64,000 bases of DNA from Streptomyces sp. V4I2. GTDB lineage: Bacteria; Actinomycetota; Actinomycetes; Streptomycetales; Streptomycetaceae. The stretch spans positions 8,308,001 through 8,372,000 of the forward strand of contig NZ_JAUSZM010000003.1 of assembly GCF_030817655.1 (NCBI RefSeq). Reading direction: 5' to 3'. This document shows, in pieces, positions 25,212-32,963 of this stretch. The notes beneath the pieces were generated by a model that saw only the letters and a list, made by a program, of their open reading frames with translations, did no database searches and was not told the origin of the DNA. Each line of letters opens with the position of its first letter. Position 1 is the first letter of the stretch. The translations under genes and the position numbers were made by a program.

Positions 25212-26891
25212 TCACGCCAGCAGGTCGATCGCGTCGATCGCCGTGCCCGCGCTGAGGTAGGAGGCCGACCCCGAACCGCTCACCACGTTGATCTTCAGCA
25301 CGTTGTACTGGCCGGTGTCCGTGAGCCAGGCACTCGCCGGGACGCTGTAGGTGAAGGTGTGGTTGTTCCCCCGGTAGGACCCGTTGGTCAGCGACCGGGT
25401 GTTCGGCTGGGTGGGCGGGGAGGGGATGGCCGAGGTCCAGGTGTCGTTGACGGCGATCTGGGGCCGGCCGTTGGCGTAGGCCGTCGTCACGCCGATGCGC
25501 AGGGTGTGCGCGGCGGCGGCCTGGGCGACGGTCAGCTTGAAGTACACGAGCAGACCGCTGTTGACGTCCTTCCAGAGGTAGCAGGGGAAGGCGGACGTCT
25601 CGCTGCCGCTGCCGATCACCACGTTGCCGGTCCAGGCGGAGGCGCGGACGTCCGACGGGTGGGCGTAGGTCATCAGGTCGGCGTTCTTGAAGCCGCTCGG
25701 CGTGCCGTTCCAGTCGTTGATCCGCCAGATCGCGCTGGCGTTGGACGGGTCGTTCGTGGCGGGGATCGCGATCGAGTTGAGGGTGGTCGTCCCGCCCGCG
25801 GATACGGTCGCCTGCGTACTGTATACAGCCAGCTCGCCCTTGTAGACGGTCAGCGTGTACGTCCCCGGCAGCACCCCGCCGATCGAGAAGTAGCCGTCCG
25901 ACGCCCGCGCCGAACCCCAGTACTGCGCCGCCGAGTTGGCCAGCCCGACCGTGTACGCGTACGCCGTGTTCCGCCCGGTGATCCCGACGCCCGCGACCCG
26001 CCCCCGGCCGCCCGCGCCGACGTACCCCGAGATGCCGAGCGAGTCCGCCCACGAGGTGGTGAGAGTCCCCGGGAAGAGCGACGAGGAAGGCGCTCCGCCG
26101 TCCGTGAAGGCGATGACGTACGGGCCCTGGAGGCCGAAGCGCTGGTCCTCGGTCTGGTTCTGGCCGTAGTACAGGATCTCGTACAGGCCACCGCCGTCCG
26201 CGCTCTGGTGGCGCAGGAGGGAGCGGTAGAAGGGGCCGCCGGAGGCCTTCTCGTGGTTGCTGCGGACGATCCACAGGCCGACGCTGCCGGTCGTCCAGCC
26301 GATGTGGCTGTAGTCCATGACCCGCAGCTTCGAGAAGTGCTTCGAGCGGGTCTGGCCGTCGGACTTCGCGAACACGTCCGAGGCCTCGATGGTGCTGTTG
26401 GTGTACGTGTAGGAGTCGGGCTCGTCGTTGAGGAACAGGCCCTTCTTCACGCGCACGATGTAGCGGGTCGCGGAGACGGACGTGTCGGCCTTGTTGGTCC
26501 ACAGGTAGACGTTGTTCTCGCCGCTGCGGGCCGCGTAGTAGTGCTTCAGCGTGCCGTACGCGACGGAGATCAGGATCGTCGTGCCGGACTGCCTGATGCT
26601 CACGGTGGAGGCGCCGAGGCCGGACTCGATGTGTGAGTTCATGCCGCCGTAGCCCTGGTACTCGACGCCTCGGTAGACCAGCGAGGTCAGGTCTCCGTTG
26701 GACTTGCTGACCTTGAAGACGAGGCTGGCGCCGGTGTCGACGACGTAGTTCGACCCGTCGTCGGTGTAGCCGAAGGCCGCGGCGGACGCGCTCTGCGCGA
26801 GCGGCCCGGCGAGAGCGGCCGTGCCGGCGGCGGCCGCGGTGCCGAGCACGAAGGTGCGGCGTCGGACCGGTCTGTTCACGGATCCGGACAT
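25212..26891 (-). CDS. Secreted rhamnogalacturonan lyase (PL4)
   Basis: A 559-residue exported lyase that cuts the rhamnose-galacturonate backbone of rhamnogalacturonan I by beta-elimination. A Tat-type signal (VRRRTFVLGTAAAAGTAALAG) ends near ASA. Residues about 40-300 are the PL4 beta-sandwich catalytic domain (GVEYQGYGGMNSHIESGLG, MDYSHIGWTTGSVGLW, GQNQTEDQRF), then a fibronectin-like middle domain (VLPGTYTLTVYKGELAVY) and a C-terminal jellyroll CBM-like domain (ASAIWRINDWNGTPSGF). This three-domain order matches RhgB enzymes. The ATG has GGAGG upstream. It is divergent from the acetylesterase gene, sharing a control region with palindromes at 27008-27023 and 27076-27087. Confidence 0.9.
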   Translation of the reverse strand: MSGSVNRPVRRRTFVLGTAAAAGTAALAGPLAQSASAAAFGYTDDGSNYVVDTGASLVFKVSKSNGDLTSLVYRGVEYQGYGGMNSHIESGLGASTVSIRQSGTTILISVAYGTLKHYYAARSGENNVYLWTNKADTSVSATRYIVRVKKGLFLNDEPDSYTYTNSTIEASDVFAKSDGQTRSKHFSKLRVMDYSHIGWTTGSVGLWIVRSNHEKASGGPFYRSLLRHQSADGGGLYEILYYGQNQTEDQRFGLQGPYVIAFTDGGAPSSSLFPGTLTTSWADSLGISGYVGAGGRGRVAGVGITGRNTAYAYTVGLANSAAQYWGSARASDGYFSIGGVLPGTYTLTVYKGELAVYSTQATVSAGGTTTLNSIAIPATNDPSNASAIWRINDWNGTPSGFKNADLMTYAHPSDVRASAWTGNVVIGSGSETSAFPCYLWKDVNSGLLVYFKLTVAQAAAAHTLRIGVTTAYANGRPQIAVNDTWTSAIPSPPTQPNTRSLTNGSYRGNNHTFTYSVPASAWLTDTGQYNVLKINVVSGSGSASYLSAGTAIDAIDLLA

Positions 26892-27151
26892 GGGGGGTGC
26901 CTCCTTCGGGAGGGTGGGTGTGTGGGGGGTGGGTGTGCGTGTGGGGGAGGGGTGCGCATGCCGGGCTTGCCATTGCCCGGCGGAATCTGTTGGCAGAGTG
27001 ACAGTTGAATCGATTTCGCGAAAGGGCTTTCACATGCCCCGAGTTGGCAATCATGTGAAATCGATCCAAGGACTAGAAAGCGCTTGCCGAGAGCGGTACG
27101 GTCCAGCGGCCAGGCCTTGTCGCCCTGTCGCGGGACCCTCGGAGGAGCCGT
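26892..27151. promoter_or_regulatory. Divergent control region of RG lyase and RG acetylesterase genes
   Basis: No gene is seen. It contains a hairpin GCCGGGC/GCCCGGC (26960-26981), AATCGATT (27008-27015), overlapping TTTCGCGAAA (27014-27023), a second ATCGAT (27060-27065) and GAAAGCGCTTGC (27076-27087, with palindromic core AAGCGCTT). These multiple palindromes suggest that the pair is under common control, probably by a LacI-family regulator. Confidence 0.6.
27076..27087. promoter_or_regulatory. LacI-type operator candidate
   Basis: GAAAGCGCTTGC has the 8-bp palindrome AAGCGCTT and the central CG-pair geometry of LacI-family operators. A near copy, GAAAGCGCCTTC, lies at 22024-22035 in the PATR/GH43 promoter region, so the two galactan/rhamnogalacturonan transcription units may answer to one repressor. 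Confidence 0.45.
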
Positions 27152-28195
27152 ATGAGACGTTTCAACCTTGCCGTGCTGGCGGCGCTGACCATGAGCGCCG
27201 GCCTGACCGCCGTACCCGCCCAGGCGCAGGGCGGTCAGCGCCCCCTCGGCCTCGAGAACTGCACCGCCACTGCCTGCCACTTCGACGTCGCGCCCGGCAC
27301 CTACGACGTGAAGGTCCTCCTCGGCGCGGACACCGGGTCGAGCACGAGCATCGCCGGCGAGACCCGGCGCTCCCTGCTCCCCGAGACCGCCGTCGCGGCC
27401 GGCGAGCGCGTCGCCCGCAGCTTCACCGTGAACGTCCGCACCCCCGAGGGCGAGCCGACCGGCCCCGAGGGCACCCCCGGTCTCGACCTCGTCCTCGGCG
27501 GCGCGGCGCCCGCGCTGGCCGACATCAAGGTCACCCCCGCCCGGCACTCACGCCAGATCTTCCTCGTCGGCGACTCCACGGTCTGCGACCAGCCCGGCGA
27601 CCCGTACTCCGGCTGGGGCCAGCAGCTGCCCCAGTACCTCCGCAAGGGCGTCTCCGTCGCCAACTACGCGGACTCCGGCGAGAGTACGGTGACATATCTG
27701 GGGAACCCCCAGTTGTGGGCCACCGTGCAACCGCAGATCCGCCGCGGTGACCTGGTCCTCGTCCAGCTCGCCCACAACGACAAGACCACGGACGAGGCGA
27801 CCTACCGGGCCAACCTGGAGGCCCTGGTGGCGGGCGTGCGGGAGAAGGGCGGCAGCCCCGTCCTCGTCACCCCGATCGTGCGCCGCTGGTTCAACTCCGA
27901 CGGCACCCTGAACAACGGGACCGCGCTACTGGTCAACGGCCTCGGCGTGAACCATCCTGAGGTCGTGCGCTCGGTCGCCGCCGCCGAGGACGTTCCGCTG
28001 ATCGACCTGACGGCGAAGACGAAGGCGGTCGTGGAGACGCTGGGGGTCGAGGGCTCCAAGGCGCTGTACCTCTACAACGAGAAACGGGACAACACCCACA
28101 CCTCCGCACACGGCGCGACCGTGTACGCGGAACTGGTGCGCGACGAACTCGTCGCTCAGCATCTGGTGCCCAAGGGCCTGGTGCGAGTGGAATGA
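27152..28195 (+). CDS. Secreted rhamnogalacturonan acetylesterase (SGNH/CE12 type)
   Basis: A 347-residue exported esterase that removes acetyl groups from galacturonate residues of rhamnogalacturonan. A Sec signal (LAVLAALTMSAGLTAVPAQA) precedes a small beta domain (about 25-125). The SGNH hydrolase domain follows, with nucleophile Ser in IFLVGDSTVCD, oxyanion Gly in NYADSGESTVTY, Asn in VLVQLAHNDK, and Asp/His in RDNTHTSAHGA. The GDST and DxxH forms are those of CE12 enzymes. It is divergent from the PL4 lyase, so deacetylation and backbone cleavage would be induced together. A hairpin terminator follows. Confidence 0.92.
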   Translation: MRRFNLAVLAALTMSAGLTAVPAQAQGGQRPLGLENCTATACHFDVAPGTYDVKVLLGADTGSSTSIAGETRRSLLPETAVAAGERVARSFTVNVRTPEGEPTGPEGTPGLDLVLGGAAPALADIKVTPARHSRQIFLVGDSTVCDQPGDPYSGWGQQLPQYLRKGVSVANYADSGESTVTYLGNPQLWATVQPQIRRGDLVLVQLAHNDKTTDEATYRANLEALVAGVREKGGSPVLVTPIVRRWFNSDGTLNNGTALLVNGLGVNHPEVVRSVAAAEDVPLIDLTAKTKAVVETLGVEGSKALYLYNEKRDNTHTSAHGATVYAELVRDELVAQHLVPKGLVRVE

Positions 28196-28198
28196 ACC

Positions 28199-28234
28199 CC
28201 TGGGGCGTTCCGACCGGAACCGGGGCGCCCCAGG
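28199..28234 (+). terminator. Hairpin terminator after the acetylesterase gene
   Basis: CCTGGGGCG (28199-28207) pairs with CGCCCCAGG (28226-28234), and the loop holds TTCC/GGAA that can extend the stem. It begins 4 bp after the acetylesterase stop and is followed by TTTCC. Confidence 0.6.
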
Positions 28235-28301
28235 TTTCCGCCCGACCCGAGAGTCCCCGGTGCTCCGAGCGCTCTCGTCGCTCCCCGTACGAAAGAGACC
28301 C

Positions 28302-30005
28302 ATGCAGCTGCCTCCCGACGACCGCACCCTCAGCCCGCGCACCGGATTCACCCGCGCCCACTGGGAGGCGGCCGCCGACGCCCTGCTCGCGGCCGTCGAG
28401 CCGTACGCCACCGAGGACCGCGCCCTCTACCACTTCCCAGGGGACCGCGAGAGCTGGTCCGGCCGGCTCTCCGACGGCCTGGAGGGCTACGCCCGTACGC
28501 TGCTGTTGGCGGCCTTCCGCCGCGACGAGACCGCCCTCGAACGCTACGCCGACGGACTCGCCGCCGGCGTCGCGGGCGTCTGGCCCCGCATCGAGGACCG
28601 CGGCCAGCCACTCGTCGAGGCCGCCTCGATCGCCCTCGCGCTCAGGCTCACCCGGCCGCTGCTGTGGGACCGGCTGGACGAGGACGTACGGCAACGCGCG
28701 GCGGCCTGGCTCGGCGACGCGCTCACCGCTGAGGCCTGGCCCTGTAACTGGGAGTTGTTCCCGGTCACGGTCGGCGGATTCCTCCAGGAGATCGGCTACG
28801 AGGCCGACGCGTCCCGCAAGGCGATCGACAACGGCCTGGAACGCATCGAGCAGTGGTACGTCCGCGACGGCTGGTACACCGACGGCGACGGCCGCAAGTT
28901 CGACTACTACAACGGCTGGGCCATGCACCTCTACCCGGTGCTGCACGCCTGGCTCGCGGACGACGACCGGCTCCTCGACCTCTACGGCGGCCGCCTGGAA
29001 CGCCATCTCGCCGACTACGCCCGCCTGTTCGGCGGCGACGGCGCCCCGATGCACCAGGGCCGCTCCCTGACGTACCGCTTCGCGACGACCGCGCCCCTGT
29101 GGCTGGGCGCGATGACGGGACGTACGCCGCTGGCGCCGGGGGAGACGCGGCGGCTGGCCTCCGGATCGCTGAAGTATTTCCTGGACCGGGGCGCGGTCGA
29201 CTCACGCGGCCTCCTGACCCTCGGCTGGCACGGGCCCGACTCCGCTGTCCTGCAAGGCTATTCGGGCCCGGCCTCCCCGTACTGGGCGAGCAAGGGCTTC
29301 CTGGGCCTGCTGCTTCCGCCGGACCACGAGGTGTGGACGGCCCCGGAGGAACCGGGCCCGGCCGAGCGGGCGGACGCGGTGACGTCGATCGCCGCCCCCA
29401 ACTGGCTGCTCCAGTCGACCAGTTCCGACGGCCTCGTCCGCCTCCACAACCACGGCAGCGAGGACGTCCGCTACGACCCGTACTACACACGCCTCGCGTA
29501 CTCGACGGTGACGACGCCTTCACCGTCGTACGACAACAGCGTGATCGTCGGCGACGATCCGAGCCGCACCGGGATCGAGCCGCTGGGTGTCGGGGACGGA
29601 TGGGTGGCCTCGCGGCACACGGTGGGCGGAGGAGCGCGGGTGACGAGCGTGGTGCTCGCGCGCGGCGCGGTGGAAGTACGCGCTCATGTGGTGGCGGGTG
29701 CGGAGCCCGGTACGGCGGTACGGGTCACCGGGTGGGCGACGGCGGACGGTGTACGGGCGGAGCTGGCGCCCGTGGTCGGGCTCGACGACGAACTCGCGGG
29801 CGTCACCGGTGACGGCGACACGCTCTTCGTCGCGCTCGCACGTCTCACCGCCGAGGCGGAGCCGGTGCCGCTGGCGGAGACGGTGAGCGTGCGGGCGGAC
29901 GGGGAGCGGGAGTTGACGGTCCGCTGGAGCGAGGGGGCCGAGGTGCGGGTGCGGTGGGACTCGGGTGTGCACGTGAGTGCCGCGGAGCCCCGCCCGGCAG
30001 GATGA
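28302..30005 (+). CDS. DUF2264 family protein, probable (alpha/alpha)6 glycosidase
   Basis: A 567-residue protein of the DUF2264 family without a signal peptide, so probably cytosolic. The N-terminal two thirds look like an alpha-toroid (WSGRLSDGLEGYARTLL, WPCNWELFPVTVGGFL, DGDGRKFDYYNGWAMHLYP, YWASKGFLGLLLP) and the rest like a beta-sandwich. From memory, members of this family have been linked to beta-glucuronidase activity (GH154) on arabinogalactan, which fits the surrounding galactanase and RG enzymes, but I hold that link with moderate confidence. The ATG at 28302 starts the family N-terminus; a weak AAAGAG lies upstream. A terminator separates it from the acetylesterase. Confidence 0.85.
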   Translation: MQLPPDDRTLSPRTGFTRAHWEAAADALLAAVEPYATEDRALYHFPGDRESWSGRLSDGLEGYARTLLLAAFRRDETALERYADGLAAGVAGVWPRIEDRGQPLVEAASIALALRLTRPLLWDRLDEDVRQRAAAWLGDALTAEAWPCNWELFPVTVGGFLQEIGYEADASRKAIDNGLERIEQWYVRDGWYTDGDGRKFDYYNGWAMHLYPVLHAWLADDDRLLDLYGGRLERHLADYARLFGGDGAPMHQGRSLTYRFATTAPLWLGAMTGRTPLAPGETRRLASGSLKYFLDRGAVDSRGLLTLGWHGPDSAVLQGYSGPASPYWASKGFLGLLLPPDHEVWTAPEEPGPAERADAVTSIAAPNWLLQSTSSDGLVRLHNHGSEDVRYDPYYTRLAYSTVTTPSPSYDNSVIVGDDPSRTGIEPLGVGDGWVASRHTVGGGARVTSVVLARGAVEVRAHVVAGAEPGTAVRVTGWATADGVRAELAPVVGLDDELAGVTGDGDTLFVALARLTAEAEPVPLAETVSVRADGERELTVRWSEGAEVRVRWDSGVHVSAAEPRPAG

Positions 30006-30030
30006 CCCGAGCGGATGCGTCAGCCGCGGT

Positions 30031-31419
30031 TCACGGCTTGAGACGCGCGATCCTGAGGGTCGCCGAGGTCGGGGACGCTCCGGTCAGCGGGCCCGCGTAC
30101 GACGGTGTCGCGGGCGCGTATGCCCAGGTCAGGCTGGAGTCCTTGAGGACCGCGATGTCACCGGTGATCCGCGCACCGACCACCTTGTCCGCACTCTGGA
30201 ACTTCCCGTTCCAGTCGATGAGCCGAAGGTGCGTGCCCGTGAAGGTGCCGGTGCAGGTGCCGTCCTTGCACTTGGCGTTCTTCAGCGACTCCCAGGACAG
30301 CAGCAGTCGGTTCTTGCCGTACGGGGCGAGGCGCACGTTGACGTGTTCGGTGCCCGGCGTGTTGGTCAGGCGGATCGCCTTGCCGGCCGGGGTGGTGCGG
30401 TTCTTGAGGAAGGCGACGGTCACCTGGTGGGTGGCGGTCTTCGGCTTGACCGTCCAGCCGCGGCCGCTCGCGTCGTCCGGGTTCTTCACGGCGGAGGCGG
30501 CGCCGCGCGAGGCGAAGGCGGTGGCGTAACGGCCGGTGGACGACTTCACGAGGTCGCCGGTACGGCCCGCGAACGTGCCGCCGCAGTAACCGGCCCAGCA
30601 CTGCTCGCGCTGCACGACCGGAGCGTTGTCCGGGGCGCCGATCCCGGTCGAGACGAACAGTCCCGAACGCCAGTCGTCGAAGCAGAGGGAGGTGAAGGCG
30701 CCGGTCTTCTCCGGGTGCAGGGCGATGCCCTCGTTGTGGCTGCATCCCCAACTCCAACCACCGCTGAGCTTCGCGCCCTTGGCGCTGACGTACGACAGCT
30801 TGTCGCCGAAGTGCCCGTCGGCGAAGCCGCCCGCGCCGTGCACGACGAAGTACGCGCCGTACTTGGCGCCGTTCCAGGTGAGCTGGCCGTCGAGGAGCGG
30901 GGCGGTGTCGTGGGTGGCGGTGGAGGTGAGCTTGGTGCGGAAGGTCTGCTTGCCGCCCGTGTAGCGGACGATCGCCGCCGCCGTCTCCTTCCACTTGTTG
31001 GTGTCGGCGACGCGGGTGAGGAGCGCGAAGCCGTCGTTGTGCGCGACCAGGCCGCCGACCTCCGTGGCTCCCTTCACCACGGTGTCGGCGCCCGAGCGCT
31101 TCCCGGCGGCCGTCAGCGGGGTGACGTGGATGCCGTCCGAGGCGGGCCAGGCGACGCGCAGGGTGCCGTTCGGGGCCGCCGCGGTCGCCGTCCGCGTCCA
31201 CTCGCGGGTGCTGTTGTAACCGGGGGACAGGTAAGGGAACTTGGCCGGAAGACTCACGGCTGTGGAGGTGACGGCGAGCGTCGGCGCGGCGGTCGTGGCG
31301 GCACCGGCCACGGCGTACCAGGCGCCGACGAAGGCGCCGGCCGCCACGAGTCCGGCGAGGACGGGCTTGCGGGCGGCGCGGACTCGGCGGTGGCCGACGG
31401 GGCGTCTTGCTGATGTCAT
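30031..31419 (-). CDS. Secreted protein of unknown function, possibly beta-propeller
   Basis: A 462-residue exported protein. Residues about 20-50 form a signal sequence (RKPVLAGLVAAGAFVGAWYAVAG region). The remainder is rich in beta-strand segments with repeating patterns such as GGLVAHNDGFALLTRVAD, KYGAYFVVHGAGGFADGHFGDK and GIALHPEKTGAFTSLCFDDW, suggestive of a propeller. Paired cysteines in EQCWAGYCGG and NAKCKDGTCTG may form disulfides. I do not recognise catalytic residues. The ATG at 31419 places the signal correctly. It converges on the DUF2264 gene. Confidence 0.78.
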   Translation of the reverse strand: MTSARRPVGHRRVRAARKPVLAGLVAAGAFVGAWYAVAGAATTAAPTLAVTSTAVSLPAKFPYLSPGYNSTREWTRTATAAAPNGTLRVAWPASDGIHVTPLTAAGKRSGADTVVKGATEVGGLVAHNDGFALLTRVADTNKWKETAAAIVRYTGGKQTFRTKLTSTATHDTAPLLDGQLTWNGAKYGAYFVVHGAGGFADGHFGDKLSYVSAKGAKLSGGWSWGCSHNEGIALHPEKTGAFTSLCFDDWRSGLFVSTGIGAPDNAPVVQREQCWAGYCGGTFAGRTGDLVKSSTGRYATAFASRGAASAVKNPDDASGRGWTVKPKTATHQVTVAFLKNRTTPAGKAIRLTNTPGTEHVNVRLAPYGKNRLLLSWESLKNAKCKDGTCTGTFTGTHLRLIDWNGKFQSADKVVGARITGDIAVLKDSSLTWAYAPATPSYAGPLTGASPTSATLRIARLKP

Positions 31420-31524
31420 GTGCGGGGGTTGCCGCCGGGCGATCAAAGGTTGCCGTGGGTCTGCGTGCCAGGGGACGAGACACTTCGGCCGGCACCGAAC
31501 CGACCCGCCCCTACCGTGGCGGAC

Positions 31525-32313
31525 ATGACCGCCTTCGCCGAGCTCCACCACCGCACCGAGGAGCCGTTGCTGCTCCCCAACGCCTGGGACCATGCCTCCG
31601 CGACGGCCCTGGCCGCGCAGGGCTTCCGCGCGATCGGCACGACGAGCCTCGCCGTCGCCGCGGCCGTCGGTCAGCCGGACGGATCACCGGCGACCCGCGA
31701 GCACACCCTCCAACTCGCCCTGACCCTGGGTACAGAGCCATTTCTCCTCTCCGTCGACGCGGCGGACGGCTTCAGCGACGACCCCGAGCGGGTGGCCGTG
31801 CTGGCGCGCGAGCTGTCCGTGGTCGGGGCGGCCGGCATCAACCTGGAGGACGGCCTGGGCCCGGCCGCTCTGCACGCGCGGAAGATCGCCGCGGTGAAGT
31901 CCTCCGCCCCTGACCTCTTCGTGAACGCCCGCACCGACACGTACTGGCTGGGCGACGGCGACTTCGCGGACACCCTGGCCCGCGTGGACGCCTACCAACA
32001 GGCCGGTGCCGACTGCGTGTTCGTCCCCGGCCTGACCGACCCCGCCCGGATCGCCGCCCTCGTACGCCACCTCGACGCCCCCCTCAACATCCTCTACTCA
32101 CCCACCGGCCCGACCGTCCCGCACCTCACCGACCTGGGCGTACGCCGCGTCAGCCTGGGCTCGCTGCTGTACCGGAGGGCGTTGGGCGCGGCGCTGGACA
32201 TGGTGAGGGACATCCGGGCGGGCCGTTCACCGCAGGGTGCGGCACCGTCGTATGCCGAGGTCGAGGCGTGGGGGGATCGGCGCGGGATCAGCGAGGCCAG
32301 TGCTCGAGCGTGA
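31525..32313 (+). CDS. Isocitrate lyase/PEP mutase superfamily protein
   Basis: A 262-residue cytosolic TIM-barrel enzyme that would act on a small 2-hydroxy- or 2-oxo-dicarboxylate. Family landmarks are LLLPNAWDHASATALAAQGF at the start, SVDAADGFSDDP (metal/substrate loop), GINLEDG and LFVNARTDTYWLG. The KKCGH motif of true isocitrate lyases is absent, which is normal for the short PEP-mutase-like branch. The ATG at 31525 gives the family N-terminus. Its last 26 bp overlap the end of the convergent TetR gene. Confidence 0.88.
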   Translation: MTAFAELHHRTEEPLLLPNAWDHASATALAAQGFRAIGTTSLAVAAAVGQPDGSPATREHTLQLALTLGTEPFLLSVDAADGFSDDPERVAVLARELSVVGAAGINLEDGLGPAALHARKIAAVKSSAPDLFVNARTDTYWLGDGDFADTLARVDAYQQAGADCVFVPGLTDPARIAALVRHLDAPLNILYSPTGPTVPHLTDLGVRRVSLGSLLYRRALGAALDMVRDIRAGRSPQGAAPSYAEVEAWGDRRGISEASARA

Positions 32314-32854
32314 GGTGCAGGGCGTCGATCGCCTTGTCCCAGGATGCCTGCACGGCACGGGAGTGACTGAAGCCGCCGGTGGACTCCAGGACGCAGTAGC
32401 CGTGGAAGGTGGCGCGCAGCAGCCGCACGGCATCGGTGAGGTCGGGTTCGTCGAGTCCGTAGGCGCGCAGCATGCCGTACGTGATGTCGGCGGTGCGGCG
32501 CAGGGCGGGGGAGTCGGCGGCGAGGGACGGGGCGATGCGGATCTGAGTGGCGGCGTAACGGCCGGGATGCTGGAGGGCGTACGCGCGATAGGCGCCGGCG
32601 AAGGCGACGAGGGCGTCCTTGCCCGCCTGTCCCGCCACGGCGACGGCGATGCGGTCGATCATCTCGCCACCGGCGAGGAACGCTACGCGGGTGCGGAGGT
32701 CCTGGAGGTTCCTGACGTGCGAGTACAGACTCGCGTCCTTGACGCCGAAGTGCCGGGCCAGAGCGGAGAGCGAGAGGTTCTCGAAGCCCACCTCGTCGGC
32801 CAGATCGGCGGCGGCCGCGGTGATGCGGTCGGGGGTGAGGCCGGCTCTGGGCAC
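32288..32854 (-). CDS. TetR-family regulator (WHG-domain type)
   Basis: A 188-residue repressor with an N-terminal HTH (LSLSALARHFGVKDASLYSHV, residues about 28-48) and a TetR C-terminal domain of the WHG type (ATFHGYCVLESTGGFSHS). The GTG at 32854 has GGAGG 5 bases upstream. A perfect 13-bp inverted repeat 25 bp before the start (32879-32912) is the obvious operator for autoregulation. Confidence 0.92.
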   Translation of the reverse strand: MPRAGLTPDRITAAAADLADEVGFENLSLSALARHFGVKDASLYSHVRNLQDLRTRVAFLAGGEMIDRIAVAVAGQAGKDALVAFAGAYRAYALQHPGRYAATQIRIAPSLAADSPALRRTADITYGMLRAYGLDEPDLTDAVRLLRATFHGYCVLESTGGFSHSRAVQASWDKAIDALHLTLEHWPR

Positions 32855-32878
32855 TGGGGACCTCCGCGATACCGTCGG

Positions 32879-32912
32879 CTAGGGCACCTAGCTTATGGCC
32901 TAGGTGCCCTAG
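32879..32912. promoter_or_regulatory. TetR operator: perfect 13-bp inverted repeat
   Basis: CTAGGGCACCTAG (32879-32891) and CTAGGTGCCCTAG (32900-32912) are exact reverse complements with 8 bp between. The arms contain CTAG, which is rare in such G+C-rich DNA. It overlaps the expected promoter of the TetR gene; no other gene starts here, so autoregulation is the main visible role. Confidence 0.85.
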
Positions 32913-32963
32913 GGAGTGACGCCCCTGACGGCCCGCTCTCCTGCGCAGGACGCCGACCGGCCC

